Below, in pieces: positions 32,897 through 41,848 of a stretch of 44,510 nucleotides of DNA. The notes beneath the pieces are model-generated. The model saw only the letters and a program-made list of their open reading frames with translations. It was not told where the DNA came from and did not search any database. Position 1 is the first letter of the stretch; each line of letters begins with the position of its first letter. The stretch comes from Candidatus Omnitrophota bacterium (GTDB taxonomy: Bacteria; Omnitrophota; Gorgyraeia; Pluralincolimonadales; Pluralincolimonadaceae): positions 8,936-53,445 of the forward strand of contig JBAZFB010000010.1 of the NCBI GenBank assembly GCA_041653595.1. The letters are read 5' to 3'. The position numbers and the translations under genes are program-made.

Positions 32897-34309
32897 ATGG
32901 CAAAAAAAATCCTTTTAGTCAATCCCCCAAGCGCTTTTGACGTCTATAAAAACTCTAAGGTCCGCGCGGCTGTGCCGCGATTGCCCGTCATGTCCCTGGC
33001 TATGTTAGCGTCGGTCCTGTTGAAAGAAGGCGCAGAGGTCAAGATCCTCGATCTTGCGGTCGAACCGGACCATTTATCTTCTCTGGGCAAAGCGGTGAAA
33101 GATTTTTTGCCCGATTTCGTCGGCATTACCGCGACCACCCCGCTTTTTTTCGAAGCCGCCTCTGTCGCTCGCACCATCCGCGGGATAAAAAATGACGCCG
33201 TCTTGATCGCCGGGGGAGCGCATCCTTCGGCGCTGCCGGAAGAGTGCTTAAAGACCTCGGATTTCGATATAATCGTCATCGGCGAAGGAGAGGAGACATT
33301 AAAAGAAATTGTCCGCGGCGATCGATGGGCCGGGATCAGGGGTGTCGCATTCAGGGAAGACGGAAAGATCGTAATGACCCCGGAGCGGGAGATAACCGGG
33401 AACCTGGATGACCTTCCCGTTCCGGCGCTGCAACTTTTTGACCTTTCCCGCTATTCCTGCCCCCGGATGATCTCGCGGCGCAATCCGGTCGGCCCCTTGG
33501 AGATGAGCCGGGGATGCGTCTTTCGCTGTTCATATTGCAATAAAAATATCTCCGGCCGCACATTTCGCATCAAATCTCCCGAAAGAGTGATAGAGGAGAT
33601 CGCCCATCTCCGGCGCCTCGGGTTCCGCGAATTTCATGTTTTAGACGATCAATTTTCCACGGATATAAAGAAAGCCAAAGAGATATGCAGGGCTATCATT
33701 AGAAGCGGGATTGGAATGCCGTGGAATTTACGGACGGGCGTAAGGGTGGATCGTATCGATGAAGAGTTTTTGGACCTGGCCCGGCGGGCGGGGTGTTATC
33801 AGGTCGGGGTGGGGTTCGAAAGCGGAAGCCAGGCGTCGCTTGACGCGATAGGGAAGGGTATCGATCTAACGCAGGCTTTTAAAGCCTCCGGGATGATTCG
33901 CCGGGCAGGATTGGAATGCGTCGGTTTTTTTATGTTGGGCCTGCCCACCGACACGGCAGATACCCTGGAAGAGACTATAAATTTCGCGATCCGCCTCGAT
34001 CCGGATTACGCCAAAGCGACCATCCTCGTGCCTTTTCCCGGAACGGTGATATTTGATGAATTCGAGAAGAAAGGCTTGATCAAGACAAGGGATTGGAGAA
34101 AATACAATTTCCATAACGCCAGCGAGATATACGTTCATCCCAACCTCGACTGGATGACGCTGAACAGGTATTATAATAAATTCCACCGCCGGTTCTATCT
34201 CCGCTCTAATTATATTTTCAGGCACTTCTTCCGGTCTTTATTCCGGGGCAGGCTCATAGACGACCTTATTTCCGCTTTTAAGACTTTTTCCATAGGCGGG
34301 CAATTTTGA
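32897..34309 (+). CDS. B12-binding-type radical SAM protein
   Basis: A 470-residue protein of the same class as its neighbours. The N-terminal domain begins MAKKILLVNPPSAFDVYK and contains LIAGGAHPSALPEECL. The cluster cysteines are C207, C211 and C214 (CVFRCSYC), and VGFESGSQASLDAI and FFMLGLPTD follow. The C-terminal part (FHRRFYLRSNYIFRHFF) is basic and aromatic, perhaps for membrane or substrate contact. It starts six bases after the GT2 gene and ends with a one-base TGATG overlap with the methyltransferase, so it is in one operon. Substrate unknown; the third radical SAM protein in seven kilobases. Confidence 0.9.
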   Translation: MAKKILLVNPPSAFDVYKNSKVRAAVPRLPVMSLAMLASVLLKEGAEVKILDLAVEPDHLSSLGKAVKDFLPDFVGITATTPLFFEAASVARTIRGIKNDAVLIAGGAHPSALPEECLKTSDFDIIVIGEGEETLKEIVRGDRWAGIRGVAFREDGKIVMTPEREITGNLDDLPVPALQLFDLSRYSCPRMISRRNPVGPLEMSRGCVFRCSYCNKNISGRTFRIKSPERVIEEIAHLRRLGFREFHVLDDQFSTDIKKAKEICRAIIRSGIGMPWNLRTGVRVDRIDEEFLDLARRAGCYQVGVGFESGSQASLDAIGKGIDLTQAFKASGMIRRAGLECVGFFMLGLPTDTADTLEETINFAIRLDPDYAKATILVPFPGTVIFDEFEKKGLIKTRDWRKYNFHNASEIYVHPNLDWMTLNRYYNKFHRRFYLRSNYIFRHFFRSLFRGRLIDDLISAFKTFSIGGQF

Positions 34310-35271
34310 TGAAAAAGACAACAACCCCCGTATATTTCGATCCGGAATACTTCGAAAACGTTCCTTGCAACCTCTGCGGCGCCGGCGAAACAGAGACTAC
34401 AGTGCTTTATGAGGCGGTAGCGGAAAAGATCCCGCGCCGCAAAGAAGAATTGATTACCCGGTATTCGTCATCGGGCGATGAGATCATCTTTGAAAGGGTG
34501 GTCCGCTGCAACCGGTGCGGGCTTATTTATATCTCGCCGCGGCCGAAGACGGAGATCATAATGCAGAGCTATTCCGCGGCCGAAGACGAAAGATATGTTT
34601 CCCAGGAAAAAGGCCGCCAGGTTACTTTTAAACGGTGCATAAACATCGTCAAGGAATATAAGAGATCTGGCAGGCTTCTCGATATAGGCGCCGCAGGGGG
34701 GATCTTTGTCAAGGCGGCAGTCGATGCAGGATTTGAGGCGGTTGGCGTAGAACCGGCCCGATGGCTGTGCGATTTCGCTAAAAACCGCTACGGCGTCACC
34801 GTCTATCCTACGGACCTGGGCGGGGCGGGTTTCGACGATAGCTCATTTGACGTGGTGACGATGTGGGATTGCCTTGAGCATGTTCCCGATCCGATGGAGA
34901 CGCTGCGGCAAGTCCGCCGCGTTCTCAAGCCGGGAGGTGTGGTCTTTGTGGCGTATCCGCGCATAGACGATATTTTCGCCAGAGTTTTCGGGCGCCGATG
35001 GTGGTTTCTTTTGTCGATCCATCTTTTTTATTTTACCCCGAAGACGCTTAAAAATTATTTTAAAAAAAATGATTTTTGCGTATTATCTCATCGTCCGCAG
35101 TTCCAGTTTTTAGAATACAATTATCTCGTGGAACGGCTGAAGGCGTATTCCGGCTTCTTGGCGGGCCTGGCCGGTTTTCCGGCGCGTTTTTTAGGCCTGG
35201 GCAGGATACGGGTCCCTTATTTTGCCAGCCAATATCTTTTGATAGGCCGGAACCGGAAAGGCGGTAATTAG
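34309..35271 (+). CDS. Class I SAM-dependent methyltransferase with N-terminal zinc ribbon
   Basis: A 320-residue protein starting at ATG 34309 (TGATG overlap with the preceding gene). Cys20, Cys23, Cys67 and Cys70 form two CxxC pairs, a zinc-ribbon arrangement common in methyltransferases that work on sugar nucleotides or glycans. The SAM site is LLDIGAAGGIFVKAA (122-136), and WDCLEHVPDPMETLRQVRRVLKPGG is the usual motif block. A hydrophobic C-terminal region (about 220-300) may touch the membrane. It likely methylates the product of this cluster. Acceptor unknown. Confidence 0.88.
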   Translation: MKKTTTPVYFDPEYFENVPCNLCGAGETETTVLYEAVAEKIPRRKEELITRYSSSGDEIIFERVVRCNRCGLIYISPRPKTEIIMQSYSAAEDERYVSQEKGRQVTFKRCINIVKEYKRSGRLLDIGAAGGIFVKAAVDAGFEAVGVEPARWLCDFAKNRYGVTVYPTDLGGAGFDDSSFDVVTMWDCLEHVPDPMETLRQVRRVLKPGGVVFVAYPRIDDIFARVFGRRWWFLLSIHLFYFTPKTLKNYFKKNDFCVLSHRPQFQFLEYNYLVERLKAYSGFLAGLAGFPARFLGLGRIRVPYFASQYLLIGRNRKGGN

Positions 35272-35277
35272 GTAAAG

Positions 35278-36687
35278 ATGCCAAATCGAAAGAGGATAGC
35301 GGTCCTGGGAGGCGGAGCGGGAGGGCTGGGGGCAGCCTGGCCTGTTTCAGGCTTGCCCGATTGCGCGGTTAGCGTTTACGAAAAGACCGCCTCCCTCGGC
35401 GGCAGCTGCGGGAGCTTCAAACATAACGGTTTCAATCTCGATTACGGCCCTCATAAAATATACTCCGTCATGCCGGGCATTATGGACCTGCTGGAAGAAT
35501 TGGGCGGCGATAAATTGATCCGCGTAAAGAAGAAGCACAGGATCATTTTAAGAGGCAAATTGATCAGTTATCCTGTCCGGCTCACGGAATTGCCACGGGC
35601 GCTCGGCCTATGGGGCCTGGTCCAGTGCGCATTTTCAGTCCTGGCCTCAGCCGTTAAAAGCCTCTGTCCGCGAAGCGCTCCGCTTACCTACAAGGATTAT
35701 GTAATAGGCAGGTTCGGCCGTAAACTTTACGATCTCGTCTTTGAGCCGTTGGCGGAAAAAACCTGGGGAGACCCGGAGACATTAAGCGCGGATGTCGCTT
35801 TAACGCGCATCCCCGGGAAAGGGGCCTTTGATCTGTTGATTCGCGCGTTAGGGCTCGCGAAGGAAAGCGCGGAGACGCAGGCCGATTATTTTTTATATCC
35901 CAAAGAGGGTTTTGGAGGTATCATTAAGCGGATGGCCGAAGAGATAGAGAAGAACCGGGGCGTTTTTTATATGGAGAGATTTCCGGTCCGGGCTGAAATT
36001 TCGAAAGGGCGCATAACTTCCCTGACTTTCAACGACGGCAGCAGGGCGGAGCCGGACGTGGTCATCTCTTCTATGCCGCTTATCGGACTAACGGACCTCT
36101 TATTCCCGGAGGACGCGCTCTTTCGCAAGGAGGTCCTGTCGCTTGAAATGAGGAATTTCGTTTTGGTCTACCTTTTCATCGACCGGCCGAAAATCCTCGA
36201 CGACCACTGGATCTTTTGCCCGGATAAGGACATTATTTTCGGACGGTTGTCGGAGCAGAAATTAATGTCAAGCGGGATCGGCCCGGAAGACAAGACCGTC
36301 ATCTGCTGCGATTTTACCTGCGGCAATGACGACCGGAGATGGCTGACGGATCCGGAGGAACTGGCAGCGCGCTGCTCGTTGGACCTGGAGAAGCTGGAGC
36401 TGGTAAAGGAAGGGGAGATATACGGCCATCATGTTATTAAGATGCCCGCATTTTATCCCAGGTACGGCCTTAATTACCGGACCACGGCAGCCAATATATT
36501 TAAAAAGACAGGGAAAGTGGAGAACCTTATTTGCACCGGGCGGTTAAACCTTTACAATTACAATAACTTTGACCACTGCGTGGATATGGGGCAGATAATA
36601 GCAAAAGAGCTGCGCCTTGGACGCGCAGGCCGGGACATTACGGACGAATTGATCAGGCGCTCCGGCTCTTATCGTATAGTGGATTAA
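35278..36687 (+). CDS. FAD-dependent amine oxidase/protoporphyrinogen oxidase-like oxidoreductase
   Basis: A 469-residue flavoprotein. The dinucleotide motif is LGGGAGGLGAAW (10-21), followed by YEKTASLGGSCGSF, the usual second motif of the amine-oxidase/UDP-galactopyranose mutase/HemY superfamily. YGPHKIY and the C-terminal ICTGRLNLYNYNNFDHCVDMGQ are also typical. No heme genes are nearby, so a role in the glycan cluster is more likely: oxidising or isomerising a sugar or lipid. Members in polysaccharide loci include UDP-galactopyranose mutases and carotenoid-type desaturases. The annotation HemY would be too specific. Confidence 0.82.
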   Translation: MPNRKRIAVLGGGAGGLGAAWPVSGLPDCAVSVYEKTASLGGSCGSFKHNGFNLDYGPHKIYSVMPGIMDLLEELGGDKLIRVKKKHRIILRGKLISYPVRLTELPRALGLWGLVQCAFSVLASAVKSLCPRSAPLTYKDYVIGRFGRKLYDLVFEPLAEKTWGDPETLSADVALTRIPGKGAFDLLIRALGLAKESAETQADYFLYPKEGFGGIIKRMAEEIEKNRGVFYMERFPVRAEISKGRITSLTFNDGSRAEPDVVISSMPLIGLTDLLFPEDALFRKEVLSLEMRNFVLVYLFIDRPKILDDHWIFCPDKDIIFGRLSEQKLMSSGIGPEDKTVICCDFTCGNDDRRWLTDPEELAARCSLDLEKLELVKEGEIYGHHVIKMPAFYPRYGLNYRTTAANIFKKTGKVENLICTGRLNLYNYNNFDHCVDMGQIIAKELRLGRAGRDITDELIRRSGSYRIVD

Positions 36688-36689
36688 AT

Positions 36690-38606
36690 ATGATCATGAA
36701 AAATAAAATACCGGTTAATTTTCTTATCGCGTTGATGATCATCATCTCCGGAGGGGTGGTATATATCAACTCGCTTTTGAACCCCTTCATATGGGACGAT
36801 CTTTTCCTTGTCACCTCGAACCTTCATATAAGGTCCCTCAGCTATATCCCAAAGCTTTTTTTGGAGAACATATATAACCAGGATATGACAGGCAAATTCT
36901 ACCGGCCCGTGCTCATGAGCAGTTTTTCGTTGGACTATAATACGTGGGGGATCGACCCGTTCGGTTATCATTTAGGCAATATTCTTATACATCTGGCCAA
37001 TGCTTTGATGGTCTACGCCCTTATCCGCCTTATTTTCCGGCGGAAGGGGCTCGCCTTTTTAACGGCCATGCTCTTCGTATTGCATCCGGTACAGACCGAG
37101 GCGGTGACATATGTCTCGGGCAGGGCGGATCCTTTGGCGGCATTCTTCTGCCTTATTTCGCTGTATTTTTTCATAACATATACCGATTACGACCGGTTCA
37201 GGAAGAAGTCATATTTCGGGGCCTCGGTCCTGTCCTTTTTACTGGCGCTGCTGTCGAAAGAATCCGCCGTGATGTTCCCTTTTGTACTTCTTTTTTATGA
37301 AGTTTGTTTCAGGAGGGAAGAACTGAAGGGCAAGAAGCCATTAAAGTACGCGGTTTTTTTAATTATCATATTGGCCTACGCCATTGCAAGGTATTTCATC
37401 CTGCTAAACGTCAAAGACACTTCGACGGTTAACGCCGGCTCCCCGATGCTAGCCCGTTTTTTCCTCATCCCGTCGATCATCCTTACGTATATAAAGATAC
37501 TTTTGTTCCCGAAAGGGCTGCATATGGAGCGGGTCGATTACGGCTTTGACAGGCCGGAGTATCTTTCCGACCCCAGGGTCTTCTCGGCCTTCCTCATCTT
37601 ATTCGCTATTGCCGTATTGCTGTGGCTGGCAAGGAAACGCCGCAAGGAAGCCCTATTTGGTTTTGGCTGGTTTATCCTGCTGCTGATACCCGTCTCGGGC
37701 ATCGTTTCGATAAACGCTTTTATTGCCGAACACTGGCTTTATCTTCCGTCGATAGGTTTCTTTTTATTGACGTCATCGCTGCTCGCCGGCCTGTTCCGTT
37801 TTAATTCGATAAAATTATGCGTAGCTAGTTTCTTGATAATCGTTTTAGCCATGCTTGGCGCCCTGACCATAAGGCAAAACTACATATGGAGGGATCCCGT
37901 ATTTTTCTACAGGTACACATTAAAGTTCTCCCCTTTAAGCACCCGCCTGCGCACTAATCTGGGTTATGAATATTTTTCCCTGGGCCGGTATAAAGAATCC
38001 GAAACTGAATTCAGGAAAGCCATTGCGGCTGAGCCGGCAGGCGCATACGCCGCTTATGACTATCTGAATCTCGGCGCTTCGCTTTATGCGCAAGGGAAAA
38101 AACAGGAAGCGTTCGATACCCTCGACAAAGCCATAGAGGCGAATCCGGGTTTTCCCATAGCATATTGGGCCATGGGGAACGCGTACCGGGATGAAGGAGA
38201 AAAAAGAAAGGCCATTGAATTCTACAAGAAAGCGGCCGAGTTATTGCCATCGAACGCTTATTACTGGTTAGTGCTGGGCAATGTCAACATGGAGATAAAG
38301 GAATACAAGGAGGCGGTAAAGGCGTATAAAAAAGCGTTGGGGGCATATCCGCCTTTCTTTGAGGCCAGAATAAATTTGGGCACCGCTTATTACAGGCAAG
38401 GCCTTCTTAAGGACGCGTTTAACGAGTATCAGGAAGCGCTAAAGATAAATCCCGAGAGTCCCGAGCCTTATTATAACATCGGAAACATCAGCGCTGCGAT
38501 CGGGAAGACCAAAGAAGCCGAAGAATTCTGGCAGGAGACGCTTAAAAAGGACCCGAAACACGCCGGCGCGAAGAAGAAACTCGAAAAGCTCCGCAACAAA
38601 AAGTAA
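36690..38606 (+). CDS. TMTC/GT-C-like membrane protein with C-terminal TPR repeats
   Basis: A 638-residue protein. The first 400 residues have about ten membrane segments with NPFIWDDLFLVTSN (31-44) and FYRPVLMSSFSLDYNTWGIDPFGYHL. HPVQTEAVTYVSGRADPLAAFF is also present, the pattern of TMTC/protein O-mannosyltransferase-related proteins. From about 425 to 630 there are five to six tetratricopeptide repeats (for example AYWAMGNAYRDEGEKRKAIEFYKKA). The TPRs would face the periplasm and bind substrate proteins or complexes. Two bases after the FAD gene. Last gene of the plus-strand arm; likely transfers a lipid-linked sugar to protein. Confidence 0.85.
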   Translation: MIMKNKIPVNFLIALMIIISGGVVYINSLLNPFIWDDLFLVTSNLHIRSLSYIPKLFLENIYNQDMTGKFYRPVLMSSFSLDYNTWGIDPFGYHLGNILIHLANALMVYALIRLIFRRKGLAFLTAMLFVLHPVQTEAVTYVSGRADPLAAFFCLISLYFFITYTDYDRFRKKSYFGASVLSFLLALLSKESAVMFPFVLLFYEVCFRREELKGKKPLKYAVFLIIILAYAIARYFILLNVKDTSTVNAGSPMLARFFLIPSIILTYIKILLFPKGLHMERVDYGFDRPEYLSDPRVFSAFLILFAIAVLLWLARKRRKEALFGFGWFILLLIPVSGIVSINAFIAEHWLYLPSIGFFLLTSSLLAGLFRFNSIKLCVASFLIIVLAMLGALTIRQNYIWRDPVFFYRYTLKFSPLSTRLRTNLGYEYFSLGRYKESETEFRKAIAAEPAGAYAAYDYLNLGASLYAQGKKQEAFDTLDKAIEANPGFPIAYWAMGNAYRDEGEKRKAIEFYKKAAELLPSNAYYWLVLGNVNMEIKEYKEAVKAYKKALGAYPPFFEARINLGTAYYRQGLLKDAFNEYQEALKINPESPEPYYNIGNISAAIGKTKEAEEFWQETLKKDPKHAGAKKKLEKLRNKK

Positions 38607-38614
38607 CCATCTTG

Positions 38615-38643
38615 TTGACAAACGGGCGGTTATGTAATAAAAT
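38615..38643 (+). promoter_or_regulatory. Promoter of ndk operon
   Basis: Perfect TTGACA (38615-38620) and TAAAAT (38638-38643) separated by 17 bases. AAAAAGGAAA provides the ribosome binding site before ndk. Confidence 0.8.
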
Positions 38644-38672
38644 CTAGGTTTACATAAAAAGGAAATACTAAA

Positions 38673-39176
38673 ATGGAACAGAAGACCTTGGTAGTGATCA
38701 AGCCCGACGGCCTGAAGAAGTCCCTGACAGGGAACATCCTTACGCGGTTGTCGGAAACAAAGCTCGAGATCGTCGCGGCAAAGATAATCCGGGTAAGCAG
38801 GGAGTTGGCGGTAGAGCATTATAAACATATGAAGGACAGGCCGTTCTTCGAGGAGCTCGTAAAATACATACAGGGCGAGCTGCACGAAAGGCGGAAGGCG
38901 ATGGCCATGGTCTACTGGGGCGACGACGCCATAAATAAAGTAAGAAAGCTTGCCGGCGCCACAAATCCCGAAGAGGCCGACCCGACCACCATCCGAGGTT
39001 CGTACGGCCGCATAACCACAAAAGGCCTTTACGAGAACGTCATACATACCTCCTCGAACGAGGAGGAGGCTGAACGCGAGATAAAACTCTGGTTCGAGCC
39101 GGATGATATTATAGTCGACCTTTACCCCACCAAATTCGTGACGCTTACCAATATAACAAAGAGAGTCTGGGAATAA
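38673..39176 (+). CDS. ndk: Nucleoside diphosphate kinase with C-terminal extension
   Basis: A 167-residue NDK, longer than the usual 135-150. It exchanges the terminal phosphate between nucleoside di- and triphosphates through a phosphohistidine. The N-terminal TLVVIKPDGLKKSLTGNIL (5-23) and the phosphoacceptor site YENVIHTSSNEEEAEREI, with His125 (120-137), are clear. A small insertion in the middle and a 20-residue tail (IVDLYPTKFVTLTNITKRVWE) are unusual. The stop TAA overlaps the next ATG, so it is tightly coupled with the PEP carboxykinase-like gene. Confidence 0.93.
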   Translation: MEQKTLVVIKPDGLKKSLTGNILTRLSETKLEIVAAKIIRVSRELAVEHYKHMKDRPFFEELVKYIQGELHERRKAMAMVYWGDDAINKVRKLAGATNPEEADPTTIRGSYGRITTKGLYENVIHTSSNEEEAEREIKLWFEPDDIIVDLYPTKFVTLTNITKRVWE

Positions 39177-40951
39177 TGATAATCCGTTCCGAAGAGATAA
39201 CCGCTAACAGTTTCCTTGATATCTTCAAGAAGATAGTCAGGAAGAAAGAGGCCGCCGGCATAAGCGCCGTCCAGAACAACCCAAAAGACCTTTTCGAAAG
39301 GGCCAAATCTTACGGTACCCGCTATAAGAACGACAGCTGGGGCTGGACGTCCAATATCTGGAACCGCAGCGCGGCCGGCAGCGTTGTCGTAGAGAAAGAC
39401 GAAGAGCTTAGGGCAGAACATACCCAGCTCATGCAGCGTGTCCTTGAGCAGATCTTATGCAAACCGATGGTCCAGGTCGACGCTAACCTCGGCCAGCCCG
39501 GCTCGAAGGCGGAGATGAGGTGCCGTCTTTTTATCGATCCCCAATTCCCCGACATCGGTCACCGCTGGAAAGAATTGAATTTTGCCGGCGACACGGCGAA
39601 AGAACCTGAGGTGACGCTTTTCTGCATACCGCATTATCTTGAAAACCCCAATGTCCCGGGCGGACATGAAATGTTAAGGGTGATCAGGTTCCCTAATCAT
39701 TCATATACTATTGTTACCGCGAGTTCTTACCAGGGAGAGGTGAAGAAAGGTTTTCTTTCCCATTGGATATACCACGTCTACAAAAAAGGCGGGACCGGTG
39801 AGCATGCCAGCCTGAAAGAGTTTACCGCAAAACGCACAGACGGAAAAAGCAAGAGGATCGTCATGGCCCTCTGGGGCCTTACCGGAAGCGGAAAATCGAC
39901 CCACGGGATGTTTACTATAAACAGCCACACAGCACCTGCCTTCAAAGAGAAATTCGGCATCGACATTTCAAAATATATAACCGAACAGGTCATCAAGAAC
40001 GACGACATTATAGGGGTCTTTGAGGATTGCGTGGTCAGCCCGGAAAGGGGAGCGTGGACCAAGACCGAAGATCTCGACGACAGGCAGGAAGCGATGTTCA
40101 AGGCCGTTTCCTCACCGCGGGCCCTGCATGAGAATACCGAGTGGGACGAAAAAGGCAACGTAAGCTTCGACGGGAAGCTCTTCCAGTACCACGGCAAGCC
40201 TAACCAGAACGCCAGGACCGTACTGATGCTCGAGGATACCGGTTATTATGACGGCAGCGTCGATTCGAGCGGCCCGCTTAACATGGCGGTCTTCATCAGC
40301 CCCGGCTATATATCCGATTACGCGTGGCTCAAGCTGAACGACCCGGCTTTTGCGGCAAAGGTGCTCGCAGACGGTCGCACGACGGGCCATCCGGCGCAGA
40401 GCAGGAAGGGGATCGGCGAGGAGAAATACGAATCGAGATATTGCCTTCCTTTCACGATGGGCGTCGGGAATGCCGCGCACGTAAAAAGATTCCACGAATT
40501 TATCAAGAAGAGGGAGAAAACCGATAACCCGCTCGAGGTATTCCAGATCAGCACGACCGGCAGGGTCGGCGCTAACTACGATTGGGTAGAAGTGCAGCTC
40601 GGCGATAAGAAAGTAAAATTACCGAAGACAAAGTTCGAGGAGATAGGCGGCAAAATAAGGCCGGTCGGCGGCACCGGGCCCACGATAGAGGAAACGGAAT
40701 TATTCCTGTTCCAGGCGGCACGGGGCGCGGTCAAGTACGAGCCCCACCCTGTGTGGGGGGATAAGGTCCTGGTCCCCGTAGAGGTCGAGGGCCTGTCTAA
40801 GGAACGGCTTAAGGAGCTGAACCCTTTCCATTACAGGTCTGCCGCAGAGATGAAGCGCCTCCTGAAGGCGCAGATATTGACGAGCAAGTTTTACCTTGAA
40901 CAGCAGTGCCCGGGCCTTTCCAAGAGCATCTTTAACGCGATGGATTTCTAG
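39176..40951 (+). CDS. Divergent ATP-type phosphoenolpyruvate carboxykinase family protein
   Basis: A 591-residue protein. The P-loop is GLTGSGKST (234-242), aligning with GLSGTGKTT of ATP-dependent PEP carboxykinase. GEVKKGFLS (188-196) matches the preceding GEMKKG segment, and later WTKTEDLDDRQEAMFKAV matches the CYAKTINL region. In place of the MHCSAN metal site there is EHASLKEF near 209-216, and the motif FEDCVVSPERG replaces the kinase-2 aspartates. So it is a real but remote member; catalysis as PEPCK is plausible, not certain. PEPCK converts oxaloacetate and ATP to PEP. Coupled with ndk, it may handle nucleotide supply or another phosphoryl reaction. Confidence 0.72.
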   Translation: MIIRSEEITANSFLDIFKKIVRKKEAAGISAVQNNPKDLFERAKSYGTRYKNDSWGWTSNIWNRSAAGSVVVEKDEELRAEHTQLMQRVLEQILCKPMVQVDANLGQPGSKAEMRCRLFIDPQFPDIGHRWKELNFAGDTAKEPEVTLFCIPHYLENPNVPGGHEMLRVIRFPNHSYTIVTASSYQGEVKKGFLSHWIYHVYKKGGTGEHASLKEFTAKRTDGKSKRIVMALWGLTGSGKSTHGMFTINSHTAPAFKEKFGIDISKYITEQVIKNDDIIGVFEDCVVSPERGAWTKTEDLDDRQEAMFKAVSSPRALHENTEWDEKGNVSFDGKLFQYHGKPNQNARTVLMLEDTGYYDGSVDSSGPLNMAVFISPGYISDYAWLKLNDPAFAAKVLADGRTTGHPAQSRKGIGEEKYESRYCLPFTMGVGNAAHVKRFHEFIKKREKTDNPLEVFQISTTGRVGANYDWVEVQLGDKKVKLPKTKFEEIGGKIRPVGGTGPTIEETELFLFQAARGAVKYEPHPVWGDKVLVPVEVEGLSKERLKELNPFHYRSAAEMKRLLKAQILTSKFYLEQQCPGLSKSIFNAMDF

Positions 40952-40961
40952 GGGGTGAGCT

Positions 40962-41843
40962 TTGCTTAGGAGCATGACGGGTTTCGGCCGCGGCGAGACG
41001 GCTGCGCCGAACGGGAAGATACAGATAGAGACAAGGACCGTGAACCACAGGTTCTTCGAGGTATCGTCCCGCCTGCCCGAAAATTTCCAGATATTCGAGG
41101 ACAAGCTGAGGGCCGAGATCGCCAAGAAAGTAAAACGCGGGAAGGTGAACCTTTCCATGACATATGAAAACCCGCGGAAGTCCGGGCCAAAACTCATAAT
41201 AAACAAAGACCTCGCCCGCAAATATAAGAAATTACTTCTGGACCTGAAACATTCCCTGGGGTCGAAAGACGAGATCAATTTTTCCCAGATAATCTCCTTC
41301 CCCGGCGTAATAAGCGTGGAGGAGCAGCCAAGGGAAGAGGCGAAGCTCTGGCCGCACATCAAGTCCGCGTTGAATAAAGCCCTCTCCTCCCTGGTAAAGA
41401 TGAGGGAAGAAGAAGGCAAGAGGTTGGTCGCGGATATATTAAAGAGGAAGGCCATGGTCTCCAGGAACCTGGCGGTTATAGAGCATCGCTCCAGGCTGGC
41501 GGTCAGGGAATACCGCGGCCATCTTTTAAAAAAGATAAAAGAGCTCTCGTCCGGGAAGATAAACCTCGACAAGGGAAGGATAGAGCTGGAGGTGGCCCTC
41601 TTCGCCAAGAATTCCGACATATCCGAAGAGGTTACCAGGATAAAATCCCATCTTAAGGGTCTCGGGGAGGCCCTGAACCAGCGGGATGAGGTGGGAAGGA
41701 AATTGGATTTCATCGCCCAGGAATTGCATCGCGAGATAAATACCGTAGGCCAAAAGACGAACGATTACAAGATCGCCCAGTTGGCCATCGCCATAAAGGG
41801 CGAGATAGAAAAGATACGGGAACAGATACAGAACATAGAATAG
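40962..41843 (+). CDS. yicC: YicC family endoribonuclease
   Basis: A 293-residue protein of the YicC/YloC family, shown in E. coli to be an endoribonuclease. It starts at TTG 40962 with GGGGGTG just upstream, giving MLRSMTGFGRGE, the invariant N-terminus. The C-terminal DUF1732 block REINTVGQKTNDYKIAQLAI is diagnostic. The position before gmk and rpoZ is conserved in many bacteria. No remA-like gene lies between them. Full length. Confidence 0.93.
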   Translation: MLRSMTGFGRGETAAPNGKIQIETRTVNHRFFEVSSRLPENFQIFEDKLRAEIAKKVKRGKVNLSMTYENPRKSGPKLIINKDLARKYKKLLLDLKHSLGSKDEINFSQIISFPGVISVEEQPREEAKLWPHIKSALNKALSSLVKMREEEGKRLVADILKRKAMVSRNLAVIEHRSRLAVREYRGHLLKKIKELSSGKINLDKGRIELEVALFAKNSDISEEVTRIKSHLKGLGEALNQRDEVGRKLDFIAQELHREINTVGQKTNDYKIAQLAIAIKGEIEKIREQIQNIE

Positions 41844-41848
41844 GGCCT

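Noticed and set aside
27351..34309. Calling the three radical SAM proteins genuine B12 enzymes
   Set aside because: The N-terminal fold fits, but no DxHxxG motif is seen in the stretches checked, so cobalamin use is left open.
35278..36687. Protoporphyrinogen oxidase HemY as a firm name
   Set aside because: Only superfamily-level motifs match, and no heme gene is near.
40700..41713. 337-codon minus-strand frame across the PEPCK/yicC junction
   Set aside because: Spans two well-supported plus-strand genes and has no family resemblance.
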